Assembly (NCBI GenBank): GCA_036939755.1
Contig: JALLAZ010000623.1
Span: forward strand, 1 to 14,768
Reading direction: 5' to 3'
From: Stephanodiscus triporus
Taxonomy: Eukaryota > Bacillariophyta > Thalassiosirophyceae > Thalassiosirales > Thalassiosiraceae
Length of the DNA: 14,768 bases
Shown: positions 8,543 to 14,768 of the stretch, piece after piece
How the letters are laid out: the number at the start of each line of letters is the position of its first letter
Numbering within the stretch: position 1 is the first letter of the stretch
Position numbers and translations under genes: made by a program
Notes under the pieces: generated by a model
Database searches by the model: none
Seen by the model: the letters and a program-made list of their open reading frames with translations, nothing else
What the model was told of the DNA's origin: nothing

Positions 8543-10913
8543 TCACACTAAACCGCGATTCTTTAAGAAGTGAGAGATATCCGGCTCTCTCCCGCGGAAC
8601 GACTGAAAAAGCGATTGGGGTGCAACAGTGTTTCCCGATGAATATATATACTTCCTGCATCTTTCGGCTGTGTCAGGGTCAAACACATCGCCGGTCTCTT
8701 CAAAGGCGGCAAATACGTCGTTGTCTAGGACTTGAGCCCATTGATAGACATAGTACCCAGCCGCATATCCGGAACTGGCGAAGAGATGTGCAAAGTGTGC
8801 TGGGTAAACGGATGGGATTAGGAACTTGATGAGGAAATGAAATAAATGTTGCATCGAAGAAGAACATACCTGGGCGATGACGCATTACAATTCCCTGCGG
8901 CATGCCTATTTCCTCCAGATACTCTTTCTCAAACTTGGCGAGGTCGAAATCATCGCCATACGCTGACAGAGAGTGAATTGCCATATCATACAGTGCACAA
9001 GATGTGTATTCAACTACAGCGAACCCCTCGTTGAAAAGGCTGGCTGCTTTGAGCCGCGCCAGCAGTTCTTCAGGCACTGGCTCCCCAGTTTGATAGTGTT
9101 TTGCGTGTTGCTTCAGAACAACAGGCTCACTGAGCCAGTGTTCCATCAGTTGAGAGGGGAGCTCGACAAAGTCTCTTAGTACGGATGTAGATGACAGCGT
9201 TTGATAGGTTGCGTCGCTCAACATGCCGTGATGTCCATGACCTGCCTCATGGAAGAGTGTAATTCCATCATCAAATGACAGCAACGTCGCCCCGCTTCCC
9301 TTTGCGAAGTTGTTATTATTGCTTACAATTGGGATGGCCTCAATAATTTCCGCCCCATCAACTAGATTCTTCTTTTGTGCGCGATACTCCGACATCCACG
9401 CTCCACTTGATTTGTGAGCTCGAGCGTAGTTATCATGAAGAAAAATGGCGACTAAATCATCTTCGTCACTGCCAATTTTGTTCCGGCGTACCTCATAAAC
9501 ATTCACGTCAGGGTGGTAAGCTTCAACATCGTCTCGTTTCACGTACTTCAATCCATAAAGTTTGTTGGAAACATCAAACATGGCATTTGTGACGGCATCC
9601 AGGCTCAAGTAAGGCTTCAATTCACTCTCGTCAAAGTTGTACTCGGCCTGGCGAACCTTCTCGGCATAATATCTCCAGTCCCATGGTTGAATGCCTCCAT
9701 CCAAGGTCTCCCCCGTCTCCGAAACGAATGTCTCAAGCATCAGACGCTCTCGATTCGCCGCCTCCTTGGCACGGGCCCAGACATCAGATAACAACTTGTT
9801 GACGTTCTCTGGTGTCTGGGCCATAGTATCTTGCGTTTGATATTCGGCGAAGGTTTTTGTACCCATCAGCTGGGCCTGACGTCTTCGTAGACGTAGGATC
9901 TTAACTGCAATGGACAAGTTGTCACGTTCTTGCGACAATTCTCCGCGTGACGTCCATGCCTCGAACGCTTTCTTCCGTAGGTCACGACGTGCGGAGTAGG
10001 TCAAGAATGGTTCCACGAGGCTACGACCGAGAGTTATTACATGAGCATCCGATCCATCGTGCTTGCGATCAATGGCGGCCTGTCGGGCATTCGACACTAA
10101 ATCAGGAGGACAGCCCTCCATATCTTTCGATGTGATCACCAACTCCCACTCTTCCTCGTCCTTCAGAATATTCTGCATGAATACCGTTTGCAGGGCGGCC
10201 TGTTCCGCCTGAATATCAGCATACTCCTTTTTATCCTCCTCGGACAGCTTCGCCCCCATACGCACAAAACCAATGTACACCCTCTCCGCCAACCTTGCTT
10301 GCTCGGCGTTCCATTCCCCCCTCTCCAACATTTCATCCTTCATGGCATGCATTTGCTCGACCTTGGCGAACAAACCTGGGATGTTGTAACATTTCGAACG
10401 ATGTCGAGAAAGGATAGGCGCCATCTTCGTCTGAACCGTCTGCATATCTGGAGTGTTTAGACTACTGATGTAATTGCCATAAACAGAGGCAACCTTGTAA
10501 TACAACGATCCAGCCCGATCATAGGCGCCGAGGATGGAATCGAATGAGTTTGATGACGATGACGCAATTGCCTCCAGATCGGTTATGTGAGCCTCCATGG
10601 CAGCTATCAATGCCGGTTCGAAATGCTCTGGCGTGATTGACTTGAAAGGAGGGAGATGGAATGGCTGATCAGACCACGAGCGCAGGAGGGGATTTCCAGT
10701 GTTCGTTGAGGTCGATGATACTTCATCGGTGGCGGCGGTAGAGACGAATAAAGCTGCCGATGCCCGATGGAACGATCTGGCAGCACGAAAGAAGAAGGCT
10801 GGGGGGCGATACGCCGCCTGGGTGGCAAAGTGAGAGTTGGTATGAAACGCCCGTGCGGTAAGTAGCTGAACTGCAACGCCGCTGCTCCATCTCCAATTGT
10901 GAGCCAACAACAT
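8543..10913 (-). CDS. M3-family zinc oligopeptidase (oligopeptidase A / Dcp type), probably organellar (two exons)
   Basis: Join of complement 8870-10913 and 8543-8799 gives about 766 aa, the usual size for oligopeptidase A/Dcp relatives plus a presequence. The enzyme is a metallopeptidase that cuts short peptides. The metal site HEAGHGHHGM has H555 and H559; E584 in FVELPSQ is the third ligand, 29 residues after the first His as in thimet oligopeptidase. After splicing the C-terminus reads VMRHRPAHFAHLFASSGYAA, then GYYVYQWAQVLD and GDVFDP...FRGREPD, the conserved Tyr-rich substrate loop of the family. Residues 1-60 are rich in Arg, Ala and Ser and lack acidic residues, which suggests a mitochondrial presequence. 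The segment LLTARA|FHTN also resembles a plastid signal cleavage site, so the compartment is uncertain. Divergent from clpP. Confidence 0.9.
8800..8869 (-). other. Intron of the M3 oligopeptidase gene (70 nt)
   Basis: On the minus strand the donor is GTATGT (from 8869 down) and the acceptor is GTTTACCCAG (ending at 8800), phase 1. Splicing restores RHRP-AHFAHLF...GYAAGYY, matching the family motif RHR..HF.H.F....YAAGYY. Unspliced reading keeps going to 8700 but loses this motif. Confidence 0.85.
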
Positions 10914-11190
10914 GCTGCGTTTGAGACGGCGGCGTGCTAGATGATTACTTGAACGAGGGTGGTGGTGGGGTCACGAGGAGATAGAGTGCAAGGTCCCGGC
11001 CAACGTAGAACTTGGTGTATGGATCGTTCTGACTTGGTGTCGGAAGTAAGAACAGAACGAAGACGTACGATACGTAGAGTAAGTAGCATTTTCGTTCCCG
11101 CCAAAAAAACAGAGGTCGTCGCCTCTCGCTCGGCTCGGTGCGGCGGTGGCGGTCATGTCGGCACATACCGTACACTCAAGGCTTCTAATC
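10914..11190. promoter_or_regulatory. Shared divergent promoter region of the M3 oligopeptidase and clpP
   Basis: Only 277 bp separate the two start codons, so promoters and 5' UTRs of both genes must lie here or overlap gene starts. It includes an E2F-like TTCCCGCCAAAA at 11095-11106 and a GTAAGT at 11079 that resembles a donor but has no good partner. Co-regulation is inference from the layout. Confidence 0.5.
11095..11106 (+). promoter_or_regulatory. E2F-like site TTCCCGCCAAAA upstream of clpP
   Basis: This is a near-classic E2F/DP site. It lies 96 bp before the preferred clpP ATG and shares its first ten bases with the site at 167-176. Binding is not shown by sequence alone. Confidence 0.35.
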
Positions 11191-11985
11191 ATGCGGTCCC
11201 TCGTCCTATCTCTCCTAGCCTCGACGGCGGGGGCCTTCCTCGCCCCACCCGCCTCCATCCTCGGCAGGAGCCCGCCACTGCTCTCGCCGTCGGCGGCAGC
11301 ATCGTCCACCCGCATGATGCCGGAGGGCGATCCCGACGCCCCCCCCCCCGAGCCCGCCAAGCCACCCAAGCCCTCCCCCAACGTCCCCACCGTCGAGGGT
11401 GGGTCAGGACAGCTGGACGTCATCTCCCGCCTTCTGAAGGATCGCATCCTCCTCCTCGGGACCGACGTCAACGACGAGGTCGCGAACGTCCTCGTCGCGC
11501 AGCTCCTGTACCTCGCGAACGAGGATCCCGAACGCGACATCACCCTCTACATCAACTCCCCCGGCGGATCCGTCTCGGCCGGGCTCGCGATATACGACAC
11601 GATGCAGTTCATCCCGTGTGACGTCCAGACGGTTTGCTTCGGAATGGCCGCGTCCATGGGGGCGTTCCTTCTCGGGGCCGGCGCGCCGGGGAAGCGCAAG
11701 TCCCTGCCCAACTCCCGCATCATGATCCACCAGCCCCTGGGAGGCGCACAGGGCCAGGCCGCCGACATCGAGATACAGGCGAAGGAGATACTCTTCGTCA
11801 AGGCGTGCCTGAACAAGTACATCGCGCAGTACTGCGATCAGCCCGTGGAGAAGATCGAGGAGGACACCGACAGGGATTTCTTCATGACCCCCGGCGAGGC
11901 TCTGAATTACGGCATCATTGACGAGGTCATCAAGACGAAAACTAGTCACATTCCCCTCCCGGCGATGCCAAGTTTGAAATTTTAG
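11191..11985 (+). CDS. clpP: ATP-dependent Clp protease proteolytic subunit ClpP, plastid-targeted
   Basis: From ATG 11191 the protein has 264 aa. ClpP forms the double-heptamer proteolytic chamber that works with a Clp ATPase. The catalytic triad is intact: S155 in [10 protein letters not shown]180 in MIHQPLGG, and D229 in TDRDFFMTP. Other family motifs include [31 protein letters not shown] and [12 protein letters not shown]. Residues 1-15 are a signal peptide whose predicted cut A|F ([10 protein letters not shown]) matches the diatom ASAFAP motif. A Ser/Pro/Arg-rich transit segment of about 45 residues follows. I chose 11191 because it starts directly at the signal peptide; an in-frame ATG at 11155 would add 12 residues in front. 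The gene is intronless, GC-rich and divergent from the M3 oligopeptidase. The plastid location is a strong inference. Confidence 0.95.
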   Translation: MRSLVLSLLASTAGAFLAPPASILGRSPPLLSPSAAASSTRMMPEGDPDAPPPEPAKPPKPSPNVPTVEGGSGQLDVISRLLKDRILLLGTDVNDEVANVLVAQLLYLANEDPERDITLYINSPGGSVSAGLAIYDTMQFIPCDVQTVCFGMAASMGAFLLGAGAPGKRKSLPNSRIMIHQPLGGAQGQAADIEIQAKEILFVKACLNKYIAQYCDQPVEKIEEDTDRDFFMTPGEALNYGIIDEVIKTKTSHIPLPAMPSLKF

Positions 11986-11993
11986 TAAGGTGA

Positions 11994-11994
<1 letters not shown>

Positions 11995-12038
<44 letters not shown>
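11995..12038. repeat. Poly(G) homopolymer of 44 bases
   Basis: An uninterrupted run of 44 G begins 10 nt after the clpP stop codon, so it should be in the 3' UTR. Such a tract can form G-quadruplexes and is prone to slippage. Its exact length in the genome may differ from this assembly. Confidence 0.95.
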
Positions 12039-12039
<1 letters not shown>

Positions 12040-12229
12040 GGATGAGCGGGATTACATCGAATATGGATATGGTAAACGAATCGGGTGGGGTGGGGAAGTA
12101 TTTTTCAATTAGTTGACAGTTTTTCGAAAGAACATTAGTTCAAGACTGTTCCATATTGACAATAGAAAACTTGCTGCACATGAAAATGTGAATTGGGCTT
12201 GATGCTTGATAGAGTGAATGTTGTTGCTG

Positions 12230-12235
12230 AATAAA
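12230..12235 (+). terminator. AATAAA poly(A) signal, probable for clpP
   Basis: AATAAA lies about 245 nt beyond the clpP stop. It is the first good match I find downstream on this strand; use is inferred. Confidence 0.35.
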
Positions 12236-12524
12236 ATTACTTGTTCCCATTGTCTAATTACATTACTGAGTCATATTTACTGTCCGAATTAACAAGTCAC
12301 AAATTAACCAGAATAAGTTTATCATGAATTCAGTACAAAGAGCATCATAAATCTTCATTGGACAGGTCACAGAAAGGATTAAATATTGACTACAGGTTGC
12401 CAAGAGACATAAAGAGTGCCTAGGTGTTCAATAGGATAGAATTATGTGCAGCTCATTAGACTGCCAAATCAATATTGCCATTGACTCATTTAAGTATGAG
12501 GGCGTATGTCTTACAGTGATGCAA

Positions 12525-12887
12525 CTAGATATCTGAAAGGCAAATGTGGTGTAAGCCATAAGTACACCCATTTTTTCTCTTCCAGGTGGACGGAAACAGT
12601 GAGCAGTGGAGAACTGGGATATGATGAAAACTTGCAATCAAGGTGTACCTCATGAAGTTCAAAGTGCCTTTATGTTTTGCCTTAAGTAAATTTGCAAGCT
12701 TTGGGCTTTTTGTGAGATCCCCTTCTCTAGAGAAAATTTCAAGGAATTTCTTTGTTTCTGGTTCTGCTGATGGCTCGTTTAGACCAGGAAGCATGATTCC
12801 AGATATCCGGATCCCCCCTTGAGCCCATTGAAAACTCCAATCTGTCCAGGAAACCTCAGTAACCCAGAATCGGTCACTCATAACCAT
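12525..12887 (-). CDS. Doubtful hypothetical ORF, possibly an exon or gene remnant
   Basis: The unspliced frame gives 120 aa from ATG 12887. The middle portion (GLNEPSAEPETKKFLEIFSR, then ANLLKAKHKGTLNF) has a balanced charged and hydrophobic make-up like real protein, whereas the last 50 residues do not. A possible intron (donor at 12648, acceptor with TTTGCCTTTCAG ending at 12533) would replace that tail with a short end and stop. An acceptor-like CCTGGACAG also precedes the ATTGGAGT segment, so this might be an internal exon. I recognise no family. It could be a small gene, a decayed transposon exon, or chance. Confidence 0.25.
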   Translation of the reverse strand: MVMSDRFWVTEVSWTDWSFQWAQGGIRISGIMLPGLNEPSAEPETKKFLEIFSREGDLTKSPKLANLLKAKHKGTLNFMRYTLIASFHHIPVLHCSLFPSTWKRKNGCTYGLHHICLSDI

Positions 12888-12965
12888 CGGTTTTCAACCA
12901 TTATGGTTACAGAGTGGTTTTCAATGTGGTAACCAATTTGGTTACTCGTAACCTTTTCTGTTACC
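12859..12965. repeat. Cluster of nested palindromes built on GGTTAC/GTAACC
   Basis: Seven copies of GTAACC, GGTTAC or one-base variants lie at 12859, 12881, 12905, 12928, 12940, 12948 and 12960. Perfect palindromes include AACCAT-T-ATGGTT (12896-12908), GTAACCAA-T-TTGGTTAC (12929-12945) and GGTTAC-TC-GTAACC (12940-12953). GGTTTTCAA occurs twice (12889, 12916). This is far above chance for 107 bp. The element type is unknown. Confidence 0.6.
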
Positions 12966-13478
12966 CATCCGGTAGCATATTCCATGTTTAAGCTGCGGCC
13001 AATATCCCTTCATGTCGCAAACGTTTAATTGTTTTTTCTATAGCTGTCCAACTCACTCACCCCATAAACATTCAATGCCCATAGGGTGCACAATCACTTT
13101 CCGCCTGGTACATATTTTTGTCTCCACCCAGTAAACATTTCTCACGTTTCGCGTGCAGCCCTTTTCAATGCCCATTGCTTAACCATTTCTCACCTACACG
13201 GCAGCAGTGTTTGCTATTTATGCCATAAACACAACCAAACTTTATGCAGCAGCCTGTATCCCACCTGTGCTGTAAACATTGTTATACTTTACAATGTAAG
13301 CACATTCACACTTATCAAACACCCTTTGTGTTATTTGATTTTTGTAGCCATTCAAATTACTAATGCGTAACCTTTACTCCTGCTACTGATTATCCAATTA
13401 ATCATTCACACATTTAGTACATAAAACATATAACAAAGAAATGGCAGTATGGTACCACCCACGCTTGGTGATCACTTC
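12966..13478. other. Gene-poor AT-rich region with weak degenerate repeats
   Basis: The related strings CCCATAAACATTC, CCAGTAAACATTT, GCCATAAACACA and GCTGTAAACATTG recur near 13063, 13126, 13222 and 13268, and TTCAATGCCCAT occurs twice. They suggest old repeats. Open frames here are composition-driven and not protein-like. Confidence 0.35.
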
Positions 13479-13505
13479 AGGTGTGCGATCCAGGATCGCA
13501 CATCT
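13479..13505. repeat. Near-perfect 27-nt hairpin
   Basis: Arms 13479-13491 and 13493-13505 pair around a single central A, with 12 of 13 positions complementary. The inner ten (TGTGCGATCC and its complement) are perfect. It sits about 300 nt beyond the stop of the minus-strand gene at 13804, possibly in or past its 3' UTR. Confidence 0.6.
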
Positions 13506-13563
13506 CCTTTAGGTCAGTTCCCAATGTTTGCATTTGTCTTGTACTCCTATGTGGTGGCGGTTG

Positions 13564-13581
13564 GTGCGAGCCTGTTCGCAC
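13564..13581. repeat. Second hairpin sharing the GTGCGA stem
   Basis: GTGCGA at 13564-13569 and TCGCAC at 13576-13581 pair across a six-base loop. The same stem hexamer is in the hairpin at 13479-13505, about 80 bp away. Confidence 0.45.
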
Positions 13582-13803
13582 TTGTTTGTCTTGTTGTTCA
13601 TATTCCAATATCTCACACCCTCTAGACGCCAGCAAACATCCCTTCTTCATCCGACACTGATCCTTCTGCATAGCCTTCATCATCAAAATCTAGAGCTCTT
13701 TGAGGGACCCTGTCATTAGCACTCTCTAGACTCATCCTTCCAATAGTATCACACCTCTTTGCTCTCTTCTGTGGTCTAGTATGCCTATCACTACCAGTAC
13801 TTC

Positions 13804-14768
13804 CTAAGTCTCGCGCTCATCGTCCCCTTTTTTCCATGGACAATCATCATTCCCGAAGTCAAAACGGTCCTCTGGCAGTCCCCCGTATTGTCCTTCTCCT
13901 TCACCATCCTCATGAGGAGTATCGCTTGAAGTATCTTCTCTTGTCACTGTCACCTTACGAGTATACATGTTTCCAAAATTATTATCTTCTGCGTACACGG
14001 CCCACTCTTGTTCAAGGTCTGACCATGCATTCGCCATATTTTGGCTTGACATTTTCCTCCACCGTTGCCTCACATCATTGAAGAACCCAATTCCTGCCTT
14101 ACTCCATCCAGAATCGCAATATTCTCTCTTCTTGCCCTTTCGGCCTGTGAACTTGGGTGTTTTCTTGATGTAAACTTTGCTATTCATGTAGTCCTCCCAC
14201 TCCGTCTTAGACATCTGCTCTTGTTTAAACTCTTGGTTCCAAACCTCATAACTGTTCTCCAAAACAGCAACGGTGTAAGCAAAGTCAGATATGGTCATCA
14301 AATCAAAGAAAGTTGAACCCTTCTTTTTACTCAACCATGCATTAATCATACAAATCCCATAGATCCTTGATACAAACTTGGAGACAAACAGAAAGATTTC
14401 TTTCTTTTTGTTCTCGTCCTGTAACATTGGAGTTCTTGGATCTACAAACCAAGAACGTACTACCTCGTAATCAAGCCTCTCAGCCAAGTTCTCGTTCCTT
14501 AACATAGCTTGAAGAGTATATTAAGCAAACAACAAGTAGAACGAACTTGGTTAGCCTTTGATTACGTTCACATCTGCGGAGCATTACTAGTAGTACATCT
14601 TACACTCACCTAAATACTCTCCCTTAATATTTGAGTTGATGTTTGCTTGGATCTCGCTATACTTTTTGTTGATAAAAGGCACAGTCTTGTTAATCCAATA
14701 AAATTGCTCATCCTCTGTAGATGGCAGGTCGATCTCTTCACGGCACTTGAAGTATAGGCTTGTCTTAT
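13804..14768 (-). CDS. Unrecognised protein, 3' part only; gene runs off the right edge
   Basis: Join of complement 14610-14768 and 13804-14507 gives 286 residues plus a TAG stop; the N-terminus lies outside the window. The first exon piece reads KTSLYFKCREEIDLPSTEDE and on to NIKGEYL. The second begins AMLRNENLAERLDYEVVRSW, so the apparent ATG at 14505 is internal. The middle has a regular alpha-helical, Trp-containing block (FFDLMTISDFAYTVAVLENS), then a basic patch (TGRKGKKREY) and SGWSKAGIGFFNDVRQRWRK. The C-terminal 55 residues are acidic and probably disordered. I recognise no named domain. The general pattern (a helical block followed by a basic GW...G...FN segment) recalls multi-copy hypothetical proteins of diatom genomes, possibly of transposon origin, but this is from memory and weak. 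Confidence 0.7.
14508..14609 (-). other. Intron in the unrecognised minus-strand gene (102 nt)
   Basis: On the minus strand the donor GTGAGT starts at 14609 and the acceptor CTCTTCAAG ends at 14508, phase 1. Joining makes one Ala codon (G plus CT) and an unbroken frame. Reading through the donor meets a stop within 30 nt. Confidence 0.7.

Larger units (their letters stand above)
11986..12524. other. Non-coding region downstream of clpP
   Basis: After the G homopolymer the sequence turns AT-rich. It contains the likely clpP 3' UTR and poly(A) signal. I see no gene in it. Confidence 0.45.

Noticed and set aside
11079..11190. 5' UTR intron before clpP starting at GTAAGT 11079
   Set aside because: No acceptor with a pyrimidine tract lies at a suitable distance before the start codon.
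13086..13370. 94-codon plus-strand ORF in the gene-poor region
   Set aside because: Composition is dominated by His, Cys and Leu from AT-rich repeats, with no conserved pattern and no homologue I recognise.

Overview
The window looks like nuclear DNA of a heterokont alga with a complex plastid, most likely a diatom. Three things point this way. A nuclear ClpP carries a signal peptide ending in an ASAFAP-like cleavage motif (AGA|FLAP). Genes are broken by short GT-AG introns of 70-109 nt. Genes lie on both strands with separate poly(A) signals and no operon structure. Base composition is uneven: bases 2514-5450 and clpP are very GC-rich, while bases 5700-8500 and 12050-14768 are much closer to balanced or AT-rich.

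Layout. (1) 278-2122 (+): type II membrane protein joining a GT17 (MGAT3-like) glycosyltransferase domain to a C-terminal SAM methyltransferase domain. (2) 2514-8042 (+): a five-exon gene for a giant (about 1720 aa) relative of animal C2CD5/CDP138, with a C2 domain inflated by low-complexity inserts, a CxxC...CxxC zinc ribbon formed across a splice junction, and about five YbjQ-like modules. (3) 8543-10913 (-): an M3-family zinc oligopeptidase with one small intron close to the 3' end and a probable organelle presequence. (4) 11191-11985 (+): plastid-targeted ClpP with an intact Ser-His-Asp triad, followed by a run of 44 G. (5) 12000-13800: gene-poor DNA with a dense cluster of palindromes, two hairpins sharing one stem sequence, and one doubtful ORF. 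(6) 13804-14768 (-): the 3' part of an unrecognised two-exon (or longer) gene that runs off the right edge.

How the genes relate. The oligopeptidase and clpP are divergent with only 277 bp between their start codons. M3 oligopeptidases clear the short peptides that Clp-type proteases release, so this pair may be a co-regulated organellar proteolysis module. The sequence TTCCCGCCAA, an E2F-like site, occurs about 100 bp upstream of both the glycosyltransferase and clpP start codons. No virus, CRISPR array, rRNA or convincing tRNA was seen.
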